Positions 1 through 7,360 of a DNA stretch of 10,589 bases are shown piece by piece (position 1 is the stretch's first letter; the number at the start of each line of letters is the position of its first letter). Source of the DNA: Cephalothrix simula (lineage: Eukaryota > Nemertea > Palaeonemertea > Archinemertea > Cephalotrichidae). A model generated the notes under the pieces. The model had not been told where the DNA came from. It was given only the letters and a program-made list of their open reading frames with translations, and did not search any database. The translations under genes were made by a program, and so were the position numbers. The stretch is taken from contig JAXIUW010221174.1 of NCBI GenBank assembly GCA_035591015.1, positions 1 through 10,589 of the forward strand. Direction: 5' to 3'.

Positions 1-213
1 AAATTCAGATGGCAGTGTGGATTAAATTCAAGGATTTATAAATTGTTGAAATTTTGGTAAGTGTTACATATTATTAACGTACTTTTAATTTTATTCATAA
101 ATATATAGCTGTATTTTAAATGTGGCCTGTGTCTGTGGAATAAAAACTTTGGCAGCAAATTGAATTAAAAAAAATTCTGACTATTACTAGCCCCCCTATA
201 ATTGTGATTTCAG

Positions 214-422
214 CAAAAAAAATTAATTACCGAGACTGGTTCCGGGACGTATCAGTTGCCGGAACTGAATTTGTCGGCTCTATTTTGTTCGTAGGTGGAT
301 ACGATAGTGTGACTAACATTAGTGAACTCATTACGGATTACGTTTTTCTATGTATACATTTAATGAAAAGAAACTTTATATATAAGACGTGCTTATTTGT
401 AAGCAACAACGGAATATATTAA
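214..422 (+). other. Coding-like island, possible terminal exon (+ reading)
   Basis: A stretch with more balanced base composition than its AT-rich surroundings follows a plausible acceptor: a C-rich run and TTTCAG ending at 213. Entering in phase 1 it stays open for about 70 codons to a TAA at 420-422. It has no ATG at the front, so it would have to be an internal or last exon. The middle reads GSILFVGGYDSVTNISELIT, which faintly resembles the GG-containing strand of a kelch repeat, but one weak match is not enough to assign a family. The last 25 codons are AT-rich and look non-coding. No AATAAA polyadenylation signal is visible soon after the stop. The opposite strand gives an equally attractive short reading, so strand and even coding status are uncertain. 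Confidence 0.2.
227..331 (-). other. Coding-like island, rival minus-strand reading
   Basis: On the minus strand an ATG at 331-329 opens 34 codons, ending with a stop at 229-227. The peptide starts MSSLMLVTLSYPPTNK and ends in a polar Ser/Thr/Asn/Arg-rich tail (VPATDTSRNQSR). Such a composition would suit a C-terminal tail. A minus-strand AATAAA lies at about 91-96, within reasonable 3' UTR distance. The ORF is very short, no family is recognised, and it overlaps the + strand reading of the same island. At most one of the two is real; the segment could also be a dispersed repeat. Confidence 0.18.
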
Positions 423-845
423 AAATTTATTTTGAATTATATTTATTTTTGTGAATTGACTTGAATTTAAACGGAATATATTTCTTAATCATTTGAAAAA
501 AAAACTGTGTCTATAAATTTAAAGGACATAAAAGGATATAAATCTTCAGTAAAGGATAAAATTTAGGATTTTGATTGGTAAATAAGGTTAATTATATAAT
601 ATAATATAATTATATAATTATGTATATATTTATATAATAATTTGAGAACTATTGAGCAAATCAGGTAATTTTTGCGATGTTATAACTTCCCGTTTTCCTG
701 ACTGTTGTTGAGTTAATTATTATTGTGTAATACAACTCAGGCTGATACAACTCTATCTTTTACAAGATGCATGTTTTATATTCTTTATAAAAATCTAGTC
801 CCCCTTGGACAAGTCAACGTCATAATCATAGGTATAGCTTATAAA
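423..845. other. AT-rich stretch without a visible gene
   Basis: Stops are dense in all frames. The centre (about 589-641) is a low-complexity run of TATATAAT-type units that is nearly self-complementary. Nothing else can be supported here. Confidence 0.6.
589..641. repeat. AT-only, partly palindromic low-complexity tract
   Basis: About 53 bases are almost entirely A and T, with repeated ATATAAT and TTATATAA units that can fold back on themselves. It is simple-sequence DNA; length polymorphism is likely. Confidence 0.6.
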
Positions 846-1030
846 CAGCTAGTGAATCACATGTGAATCAATTGGGAATCACTCATAGCCATATTTTTCC
901 TTGGTAGTGAACTTTTTCTAGTTGTTATAGGTAAATATCATACATGTAGTGTATAATCAGCTAGTGAATCACATTGAATCAATTACGAATCTCTCAGATC
1001 GTATTTTTCGTTTGTTGGACATTTTCTTTT
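846..1030 (+). repeat. Two-copy diverged direct repeat, period about 112 bases
   Basis: The segment CAGCTAGTGAATCACAT begins copy 1 at 846 and recurs almost unchanged at the start of copy 2 at 958. Similarity continues for about 70 bases: GTGAATCAATT, GAATC(A/T)CTCA, a TATTTTTC run and an ACTTTTTCT/ACATTTTCT end. The copies are roughly three-quarters to four-fifths identical by eye. The intervening roughly 40 bases are not obviously repeated. It looks like an old tandem duplication rather than part of a gene. Confidence 0.6.
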
Positions 1031-1603
1031 TATATAATGTTTATGTATCTTTCTTTCATAATTTATTTTCCCTCAACTTATAAACTCAAGAAACTGAGAA
1101 ATTTTGATGTTAAATATTGTGTGTTAATAGATAGGATAGGAAAGTCTAGAGCAGGCTGGTCTAGAGTTTGATAGGGATTTTAGATATCTAAAACTTTCTG
1201 GCTTAATTGTATCTATACTTTATACTTATCACTTCTTCGTGGAATTTGTGTTCAATTTGTATGTCTTGCGTTTACAAGAAACTAGCTCCGTGTTTTCCCT
1301 TATTCTAACGTCAGAAATAATTGGCCGAAATTGCCCTTAATAAAGGTACAGTTTATTACACCTAATTTGGTTAAAAAAGAGCAAATAGCGGTCTCGTACA
1401 CAAGCATTTTTGTCTTATAATTGTTGTTTTAAACAATAACACGAAAAAATGTAAGGTTATTCACCCCTAAGGAACTCAGCGGAATTCCAGTCTGGCCGTC
1501 ATTTTCGTTTAATAATGAGCATTCTTTTCACCTATTATTAACAGCGCCTACTCACGTCAGTTTCAATCACTAATATCTCTTACATTGAGCGGGCGTTATG
1601 TTG

Positions 1604-1615
1604 TGTTTGCAAACA
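1604..1615. promoter_or_regulatory. Palindrome TGTTTGCAAACA (forkhead-like)
   Basis: This is a perfect 12-base palindrome in a locally CpG-containing patch about 970 bases upstream of the signal-peptide exon. TGTTTGC/TGTTTAC cores are the known DNA sites of forkhead-box factors. Function is inferred from the motif only; a palindrome of this length can occur by chance. Confidence 0.2.
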
Positions 1616-2352
1616 AACTGACGGAGTGCCTCTTTGCGGAACATTGTTAAGTCACTTTTATAAACCACATCCCATACGCTTAACGATCATACATTTAGTA
1701 TGCTTGAAACGATATGGGGCCGACTCAAAAAGTGTATTGAGTTTCGGGGTTCCGATGCCCTTTCTATGAGATATAGACGTTGAGCAAATTTTCGACGTTT
1801 TTTTACGGTGCCTCGTCCAGTTTTCAATCTATTTGTATATTCTGTGGAAAATCATGTGAAACTTTTTCACAAATGTTGATTTGAAGTCAAGAATATGATT
1901 TAGAAATATCAGGGAATTTCCGTCGGGAATTTCAGCAAACTAAGCAAAAAAAGTATCCGTAAGGCACATACAACTTGAGGCACACAGAAATAGCCCATTT
2001 CACTTTTTATCTCTTGAGAAGATATGAAACTTGGTGTACTAGAACCCTTCAAACTACTTTAAAAAAACATACCGGCTGTCAAATTTCTTATTCAACATGT
2101 TCAATGAATCAGTTCTTAAGAGGAAAAACACTTCTTAAGCTCATCATAGTATATTTTAAGTATTTCCTTAGTTAAGATGATCGAATGAGATTTTTACAGG
2201 ATGAGCAGGGTGATCTGGTCATTGACTATTTAATTACCTTTAATGCCAACTGTGTCATAAATTTCAATTAGACTAATTTTGAGAAATTTTCCATTTTGTG
2301 AAAAAAGACTCAACCTATATTACCAGATTTATTTGGAAATTCTGTACCAAAA

Positions 2353-2383
2353 ATATTACCTAAAAAAATTTTTTAGGTGGTAT
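2353..2383. repeat. Near-perfect palindrome centred on A7T6
   Basis: ATTACCTAAAAAAA is followed directly by TTTTTTAGGTGGTATT, so the two halves can pair as a hairpin with almost no loop. It lies about 190 bases before the splice acceptor at 2571-2572. It may be a tiny foldback remnant. Confidence 0.5.
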
Positions 2384-2540
2384 TACCTCGTAAAATTTAG
2401 TTTAGCTTTCTAAAGCCAATTAAAAATTCTGGTATTTCCTATAATAGGCAACGGCCAGGATTACGCCAAACTCTAACCCTCAATTCCAAACCCCAAGGAC
2501 CAATTTCACTTGAAATTTCAACTAATTATTTTTTCTTATA

Positions 2541-2572
2541 ATTTTGTTAAATTTATTTTCTCTTTTTTTCAG
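2541..2572 (+). promoter_or_regulatory. Strong splice acceptor
   Basis: A pyrimidine-rich tract including ATTTTCTCTTTTTTTC ends in CAG at 2570-2572, directly before the 15-base leader and ATG of the signal-peptide exon. The tract is T-dominated and close to the AG, as in typical animal introns. It could accept a cis-spliced 5' UTR exon located further upstream, or a trans-spliced leader in an animal lineage that uses one. The sequence alone cannot decide. Confidence 0.55.
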
Positions 2573-2663
2573 AATTCCTGAGCCAAAATGGCGTATTCTC
2601 AACAAACATTCCTGTTTTCTATACTCATCGGAGCTGTCTTTTGTGGTCTCTTAGATATTCCAA
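2573..2663 (+). CDS. Exon with start codon and signal peptide of a secreted protein (partial gene)
   Basis: The exon starts after the CAG acceptor and holds a short leader. The ATG at 2588 sits in strong context (A at -3, G at +4: CAAAATGG). It encodes 25 whole codons plus one base and ends at a consensus donor, A|GTAAGT, at 2664. Without splicing, translation would stop three codons later (AGT AAG TAG), which supports the exon end. The peptide begins MAYSQQTFLFSILIGAVFCG, a typical eukaryotic secretory signal: a polar start, then a hydrophobic core at about residues 8-18. A likely cleavage lies after Cys19 or close by (V-F-C|G). The exon ends with GLLDIP. Intron phase is 1. No family is recognised. 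The protein should enter the secretory pathway; its function is unknown. Confidence 0.55.
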
Positions 2664-3148
2664 GTAAGTAGAATTCTTAATTTTCTTTAAATTCACTTTA
2701 ATCGCTTTCCTATGTAAACTTATAATTTATTCATATTTGGACAGTACCAAACAATTGCGCATGCTCACACTTTATGACGTCATGCATTCCTTATACTAGT
2801 TTGTCCATTGTTAGAATTACAGGACGAATTTAATTGTTCTTGTCATTGCCCATGATTCTCTTGTGTCTGTTTTTGGCTCTTGAAAAATCTTGACAATATT
2901 TTGGTATTTATCTATCTATGATGCCAATTTGTTTTTTATTTAGCTCAAGACATTTTAGCTATCATATACAAAATGTAGTTGCATAGATGTTTGCTTTAAT
3001 TGCATTGCAAAATCAATTGTTTAGGTTTTTGAAAATTATCTATAATTCTAAAATGTTTTTGATGTGTTTTTCAAAATTTTTATCGGTTGGGTCGTGTGAA
3101 TTTTTAGACGTGTATATAACATGGTTTGTTAAAGCCGGACTGAAGCAT
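2664..3148. other. Intron sequence after the signal-peptide exon; no further feature
   Basis: The stretch opens with the donor GTAAGTAG. It is T-rich and has no convincing ORF; one perfect TGACGTCA lies at 2775-2782. The only open frame (from about 2987) is low-complexity Phe/Leu/Lys-rich translation of AT-rich DNA. Confidence 0.4.
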
Positions 3149-3179
3149 GAAATATTGCGGTGGCGCTGTTAGCAACCTC

Positions 3180-3198
3180 AAACCTTACTGTAAGGTTT
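3180..3198. repeat. Perfect 9-base-stem hairpin in the left inverted repeat
   Basis: AAACCTTAC, one T, then GTAAGGTTT form a perfect stem at the inner edge of the left arm of the 3149-4413 element. Only the AGTAAGGTTT half is present in the right arm. Confidence 0.5.
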
Positions 3199-3962
3199 CC
3201 AACCCCTGCCCAGTACTGACGGCATGGGGATCAGGGGCCACCATTGGACCCTGGTGGAGGTCAAAAGCCCTCATGAAGCCAAGAGATTTTAGGCATATAT
3301 GAACCGAATAACCTCAATTTTTCAATGTGCAGCTCACTAGCCCTGAAAAATTTTGAGCGCTTTAATAGAAATGATTGCCGACAATACAAGGTATCGGAAG
3401 CGCAAAAAATGTTTGGGTCACGGCATGAAATTTGTGGGTTATTTGGTTTATGTTCGCAGAATAGATGGTTTGTGCATGGGTTATTCTGTATGACGTCTCA
3501 ACGCTTCAAATACTTGATAATAATAAACATAACTTTATTCCCACCACAAAGCTACAGTTTTTTCGCCTTGTTTAGTTTATTGTTCGCCCGAGATGAAAGT
3601 GAGTTTGGCGTAGGGAAAAACGAAGCAACTTTTAACTGGCGTTCGGAGAGGACGCAATTCTCCGTACGGGCACCCCATTGCAATATGGAAAAGCTAGTGA
3701 CATCAGACATTATGTTGTCGATTCCAAACGTTCAACAAGCTGGCCAGCTGGTTCAAATTCAGAAGAGCTCAGATCCTCTCCTTACGAGCAATAAGTGCCG
3801 TCCTGTTTATATACATGTATGGGTCCATCTTGGAAACCTTAACTCTTTGCGCTTGATTAATATTTAGTGTCCGATCTGGTGAGATATTGGCACGCGTAAC
3901 AAATTACTCTAGCTATTATTGGTCATATATGAAACAAATTGCGGCATGCTCTTTATTTTAAG

Positions 3963-4225
3963 ACTATTTATGACGTCATAAGTATAATTGTGACGTCATT
4001 GTTACATCATAATGACTTGTATTTTTTCATTGTACTCTTCAGAAATGAGTTAGAATAAAAGTAAAAAGTGATTTGAATTCCTTGAGACATCCTCTTTCCG
4101 CTGATATAAAAGTTTAAGAGATTCTCTTATTTTACGAGTCAATATATACAGAAGATGTAAAAAATGTGATATTTTTGAAATAAATTGGAATAATAGTTGA
4201 CGTCACAGTGACGTCATGATGTCGG
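3963..4225. repeat. Paired clusters of TGACGTCA in inverted arrangement
   Basis: Perfect TGACGTCA octamers occur at 3971-3978 and 3991-3998, then at 4198-4205 and 4209-4216. Sequence beside the first pair (ACTATTTATGACGTCAT) and the second pair (AATAGTTGACGTCAC) is roughly complementary, so the whole may be a diverged foldback of about 260 bases nested in the larger element. The octamer is the palindromic CRE/ATF binding site; whether any factor uses it here is unknown. Confidence 0.4.
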
Positions 4226-4413
4226 TTATTTCAAAAAGATTAAATGCAGAATACAGCTATATGCAAATACGATTAGTAAATCTGTTTTGCTATTTTATGA
4301 TAATTTCATGCCCATTCGAGGACGAGGGCCCAAAAATATTGGCCCGTCTTCAAAAAGTTAACACAGTAAGGTTTGGTAAGGTTGCTAACAGCGACAGGCC
4401 ACAACTATATTTC

Positions 4414-4645
4414 CTTTAAGAGGGTTTTGGACTGGTTTTTGGAAATCTTTAATGTTTTTTTTTTCATTTTCAATTTTAAGAAAACAAAAAATTTCACCGC
4501 GCCCTTAATAGTGGCTATTAGTGCTTGACCTTTGTTTTAGATGTGACCTCATGGGCCTCACTTTTTGTTATGCTAGTACATGTATTAAATGTCACCTACC
4601 AGCATTTCATGCTTTATGTATAATAGCTGCTCATGCGCGCTATCT
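4414..4645. other. Intergenic or intronic stretch, no feature
   Basis: AT-rich with T runs; no ORF worth reporting and no clear repeat. It is part of the proposed intron before the micro-exon. Confidence 0.4.
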
Positions 4646-4781
4646 GGGTCGATTCCGTGTAAAATTTTATCATTTTTGGTGCTTATCGATCGTGCAATTA
4701 AACTTATCGATCGAGCAGGAAAAATCGATAATTTTGTTAAAGTTATTTAACTAATTTTTTGTGATATTTGGAATCGGTCCC
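4646..4781. mobile_element. Small foldback / MITE-like element
   Basis: GGGTCGATTCC at 4646-4656 is matched in inverted form by GGAATCGGTCCC at 4770-4781, with a one-base indel. Inside lie two direct copies of CTTATCGATCG(T/A)GCA at 4682-4696 and 4703-4717, then AATCGATAA at about 4723-4731, giving three ATCGAT palindromes in 46 bases. The halves are loosely complementary. The ends are short, so the element call is tentative. Confidence 0.3.
4682..4717 (+). repeat. Direct repeat CTTATCGATCG(T/A)GCA, period 21
   Basis: Two 15-base copies differ at one base and are spaced 21 bases apart, start to start. They lie within the small foldback upstream of the candidate micro-exon. Confidence 0.6.
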
Positions 4782-4860
4782 ACTATATTTTCACTTGCAA
4801 ATTGTTTTCTCTGCTATGTTTTCCTAATGCACATCTAAAAATATTTGTTCGTGTCTTCAG

Positions 4861-4890
4861 TGGTCTTAGGAGGTCCTCTAGATGTTCCAG
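4861..4890 (+). CDS. Candidate 30-base symmetric micro-exon of the same secreted protein
   Basis: The segment is preceded by GTGTCTTCAG, with a branch-like CCTAATG about 35 bases upstream, and followed by a GTATAG donor. It starts with two bases completing a codon and ends with one, so it is phase 1 on both sides and fits the phase-1 end of the exon at 2663. The joined codon is A+TG (Met), followed by VLGGPLDVP and a Gly-type codon start. It adds exactly ten residues and could be included or skipped without frame change. The last half (GGTCCTCTAGATGTTCCAG|GTA) matches the end of exon 1 (GGTCTCTTAGATATTCCAA|GTA) in frame and up to the donor. The donor is weaker than consensus and the acceptor tract is short. 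Without transcript data this remains a prediction. Confidence 0.4.
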
Positions 4891-4904
4891 GTATAGTATA
4901 TTAT

Positions 4905-4978
4905 AGAGTTATTGCACGCTTTTTGAGTGAAATACGAAGCAAACTGCTCGTATTTCACGAAAAAAAGTGCAATAACGC
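4905..4978. repeat. Hairpin with two perfect stems, 14 bases after the micro-exon donor
   Basis: GTTATTGCAC pairs with GTGCAATAAC (4908-4917 with 4967-4976), and inside it GTGAAATACGA (4927-4937) pairs with TCGTATTTCAC (4948-4958). The loop is about 10 bases. A stable hairpin so close to a weak donor could affect its use; this is inference. Confidence 0.6.
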
Positions 4979-4980
4979 TT

Positions 4981-5056
4981 TTATTCACCGGTTTTTCAAT
5001 GTTATCCCAGAAATTTCACTAAATATCACTTCACTTATAACACAACCGGTGAATAA
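4981..5056. repeat. 13-base inverted repeat TTATTCACCGGTT / AACCGGTGAATAA
   Basis: The arms at 4981-4993 and 5044-5056 are perfect inverted copies. The interior has TTTCACT and ATCACTTCACTT motifs that echo the TTTCAC of the adjacent hairpin. The two may form one composite foldback running from 4905 to 5056. Confidence 0.55.
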
Positions 5057-5091
5057 ATCCTATTATGCATGTCTTACCGTATTTTATATTT

Positions 5092-5162
5092 AAGATCTTA
5101 ACATTAATTAATTTTTTAATATTTTATATTAATTATTATTAAATTTAAATTATTAAGATCTT
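5092..5162. repeat. AT-rich foldback bounded by AAGATCTT
   Basis: AAGATCTT at 5092-5099 and at 5155-5162 bound an interior of only A and T apart from one C. The AAGATCTTAA...TTAATAAT halves are largely complementary. It looks like a short MITE-like foldback. Confidence 0.45.
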
Positions 5163-5459
5163 TAACAATATTTCTACAATTAAAGTCTTTTCCATGACGT
5201 CTTTTAGAAGAAGACTTTTTCTAATAATTCAGAATTTTTGGTTATATTCAAATACCAATAACTCGGGTGGGTCGGGCCTTCTAACAAAAGATATAATTAG
5301 CATAACTCAATTATTACCAGAACTCGGTTTTAATACCAAACTCTGGGTTTAATACCTATAATAACCACGCATTTATAAAAACGCGAAATTCGGTAATCCA
5401 GGCTAAGGACGTTCATTTCTAAAATGTCACGAAAAATTTAAATGGCAACTGTTGAGCAG

Positions 5460-5619
5460 TCTTTGATGATAACAATCTTTCCTTTGATAGAGATCATATG
5501 TGTGCCAAACAATTTTCTTTAGGAGTTGTAGTACATCAAAATTTTGAACGCCATTTCATCTGTGACGCTAAACCAAATTAAAAATTTATCTTTTGGAAAA
5601 ATTCTTTGATGATAACAAT
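5460..5619 (+). repeat. Direct repeat TCTTTGATGATAACAAT, spacing 143
   Basis: Identical 17-base copies lie at 5460-5476 and 5603-5619. Both are followed by a CTTT-type run and related text, suggesting a diverged tandem duplication inside the 5250-6198 element. Confidence 0.6.
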
Positions 5620-5821
5620 TCCTCTTTTATAAAGGTATTTTGGCATACAGAGGACTTTGTTCAAGGTTCAGCCATTTTTGAGTAGACTTAGTTACATTTA
5701 GAAATGAAATTATGAAGAGGCTGTATTACTTCATTATAAAAGCGTGTAACTCGGATATTTTTATCAGTTCAGTTCCGGAAACTGATCTTTTTTTATATAA
5801 GCGGTAATTTTGGCGCGCATC

Positions 5822-5891
5822 CTGTAGGGCAATATGATAGCACCGTTTTGATCAGATTTTTATTGATTTTTGGTGACATGTTGCCCTACAG
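5822..5891. repeat. Hairpin CTGTAGGGCAA / TTGCCCTACAG
   Basis: The arms at 5822-5832 and 5881-5891 are perfect 11-base inverted copies. Looser complementarity extends outward (GGCGCGCAT against AATGGCGCC). It could be a small nested MITE. Confidence 0.55.
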
Positions 5892-6222
5892 AGCAATGTA
5901 ATGGCGCCCACAATGACATTTTTTCCTATAAAGATTTTTCCAAAATCACAAATTAAAAAATGAAAAATTTATTTTATTGTTCGAAACCTGAGGAACAATA
6001 TTGGCTACAAGCAATATGCCAGGTTGCTCTCGGGGATAGAACAGTATTATGAAGGCTGCCCCACTGGGCACCATAGAACCAGTTTCCCGAACTGAGTTAT
6101 GACCGAAATACATCGGTTATTTCCAATAATAACTCAGGACTAATAATAACTCAGTTCAGGTATTACCGATAATCAATATATTCTAGTTATTGGTATTTTA
6201 ATCTCATATTTTTTATCCTTAC

Positions 6223-6332
6223 ACTGTTAAAATGTACGGGACCAACACCATAATTTTATGGATGGTAGCACCTCACCATAGAATTATAGTTTACAACCCT
6301 ATGTCGGTTATGGTCCCATAAACTTTAACAGT
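6223..6332. mobile_element. 110-base MITE-like foldback with 22-base terminal inverted repeats
   Basis: ACTGTTAAAATGTACGGGAC at the left end pairs with GTCCCATAAACTTTAACAGT at the right end. The 22-base arms match at all but three or four positions. Inner arms CACCATAATT and GAATTATAGT extend the fold. No clear target-site duplication is seen. It sits 24 bases beyond the 5250-6198 element. Confidence 0.55.
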
Positions 6333-6368
6333 ATATGTATGATTATCGCTACTTTTTAGGACAATATG

Positions 6369-6394
6369 TAGCCATTAATGCAGGCTAATGGCTA
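6369..6394. repeat. Perfect hairpin TAGCCATTA / TAATGGCTA
   Basis: A nine-base stem with an eight-base loop, followed at about 6401-6410 by another TAGCCATAT. It may be the edge of a further diverged foldback. Confidence 0.5.
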
Positions 6395-6620
6395 AAATAT
6401 ATAGCCATATCGGCCCGCAAGAAGGTGATGCTCCCAGTGTGCCTGTATGTAGTCGCACTAACCTGGGAATTTGCTTTAAGTTAAAAATCAACTAATTTGA
6501 AAAATAATAAACTTTATGGTGCTGTAAAAATTAGTACACATGTATTCAATTGTATTGTAAGTCGTATGTTTTTCGAAATTAACACCCAGAGACACCTATT
6601 ATTAAAAAGTAGCGATAAAC

Positions 6621-6777
6621 ATAATATCACTAACTATCTAGAGATAATGGGTTTTGTAATGTTGCTTTCGACGTTTATCATACCTCAGCGCTTCGCCCTT
6701 CGGTTTGCTAAATATTTCAAGCAAAATTAATCGGGCTTGTTCAAAACCCATATTTCCAAAATAGTTAGCATTATTGT
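6621..6777. repeat. Foldback with about 36-base imperfect arms
   Basis: The left arm contains CACTAACTAT and ATAATGGGTTTTG (to 6656). The right arm (6742-6777) contains CAAAACCCATATTT and ATAGTTAGCATTAT. They pair at about 80 percent of positions with small indels. A related TAACACCCAG 10-mer flanks it on both sides in direct orientation (6580-6589 and 6823-6832), which could mark a duplicated flank. Confidence 0.45.
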
Positions 6778-6981
6778 ACTATTATAGAAACCATTCTGTT
6801 CGTATGTCAAAGATTATTTTAGTAACACCCAGGGTAGCATCCGTTAACATTTATGTTTTGTCCCAATTTGTTGTCCTGTTTTTGTAAATGTCTGTCTCTA
6901 ACCCTTTGAAATATAGAAATAGTATCTGGGTTTTCCCAAATGACCATTATAGATTATACGAACTAACACGGTTTTTTTCTG
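6778..6981. other. No gene or clear repeat
   Basis: This is AT-rich spacer between two foldbacks. The minus-strand open frame that starts here continues into the next element and shows no domain. Confidence 0.4.
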
Positions 6982-7163
6982 AATAATCCCGGTGTAACGG
7001 TTTGCCGTGTCCCCGGCGTCTAGTGTCCGGCAAGTACATTTAAATAGGAAAAGGTAGGACAATAAGTGTCCGACGAAAAAAGCCATACTATCTGTATATG
7101 TTTGTGCTATGAAGAGGACTCTAATCACCAGTGGACACTCAGCGCATTGACACCGGGTTTATT
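6982..7163. mobile_element. 182-base MITE-like element
   Basis: AATAATCCCGGTGT at 6982-6995 and ACACCGGGTTTATT at 7150-7163 are inverted copies matching at 13 of 14 positions. The interior is GC-richer at the left, with GTGTCC and TGTCCGGC motifs that recur inverted near the right end as GTGGACAC. No target-site duplication is obvious. Confidence 0.4.
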
Positions 7164-7360
7164 GATCTTTATTTTGCTGAGGCATGAAAAAAGTGCGGAC
7201 CAGGAATCGATTTTTGTGAACGGTGCGTGTTTCGGCTAAAATATAGTCCCTCGGTAATGTTGCTAATAGTACCTAAACAAAGCAAAGGCGAAAAAGATTG
7301 AAAGTTAAAAAATAATATGCTTGTCGCTTGATAATGAAGTTATAATGAATCGTATTTTAT
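7164..7360. other. No gene seen
   Basis: A mixed-composition spacer between two small elements. No ORF, repeat or RNA signature can be supported. Confidence 0.4.

Larger units (their letters stand above)
1031..2530. other. No gene seen; upstream flank or first intron of the 2573 exon
   Basis: No long ORF and no recognisable domain occur on either strand. A patch at about 1470-1740 is less AT-rich and contains several CpG dinucleotides. It includes the perfect palindrome TGTTTGCAAACA at 1604-1615, which holds two opposed TGTTTGC forkhead-type core sites. If the gene at 2573 has its promoter in this window, this patch is the most promising place, but no TATA box, Inr or start site can be asserted. 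Confidence 0.3.
3149..4413. mobile_element. Candidate non-autonomous inverted-repeat element, about 1.26 kb
   Basis: The left end (3149-3191) and right end (4363-4413) are inverted copies. They share a perfect 15-mer CGCTGTTAGCAACCT, a 13-mer CAAACCTTACTGT, and a GAAATAT...GTGG outer part, interrupted by small indels. The arms are about 45-50 bases. The interior holds a 180-codon open frame (3325-3867) with no recognisable transposase motif, and four TGACGTCA octamers near the right end. No target-site duplication is evident, so the exact ends are uncertain. It lies inside the proposed intron between the two exons. Confidence 0.45.
5250..6198. mobile_element. Candidate inverted-repeat element, about 950 bases
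   Basis: AAATACCAATAACT at 5250-5263 has a perfect 14-base inverted copy, AGTTATTGGTATTT, at 6185-6198. Both subterminal zones are full of related ATAACTC / GAACTC / TAATACC motifs (about 5250-5375 and 6090-6170), mostly in opposite orientation. The interior has no ORF of interest; it holds a direct repeat (5460 and 5603) and a hairpin (5822-5891). No target-site duplication was seen, so the boundaries are provisional. Confidence 0.4.

Noticed and set aside
846-1030. CRISPR-like repeat-spacer pattern
   Set aside because: Only two diverged copies of a 70-base unit exist and the DNA is eukaryotic; a tandem duplication explains it.
1975-2175. 66-codon + strand open frame
   Set aside because: It begins at a non-ATG codon, has no acceptor or donor framing it convincingly, and no recognisable motif.
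3233-3257. Possible exon between CAG and GTCAAA near the left end of the 3149 element
   Set aside because: Its length does not keep phase 1 on both sides, and it resembles neither exon of the candidate gene.
3750-3760. GGTTCAAATTC resembling a tRNA/SINE B box
   Set aside because: One consensus base is wrong and no A box lies at the required distance upstream, so neither a tRNA nor a tRNA-derived SINE can be supported.
3325-3867. 180-codon + strand open frame, the longest in the window
   Set aside because: No domain, repeat or catalytic motif is recognisable, the first half is a translation of AT-rich low-complexity DNA, and it sits inside an inverted-repeat element. Not called as a gene, though noted in the findings.
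6000-6030. CCAG|GTTG near 6014 as another micro-exon donor
   Set aside because: No acceptor lies before it at a suitable distance and no LD(I/V)P-like coding precedes it.
6898-7128. 76-codon minus-strand open frame
   Set aside because: It starts inside and runs across the edge of a MITE-like element and shows no domain or splice support.
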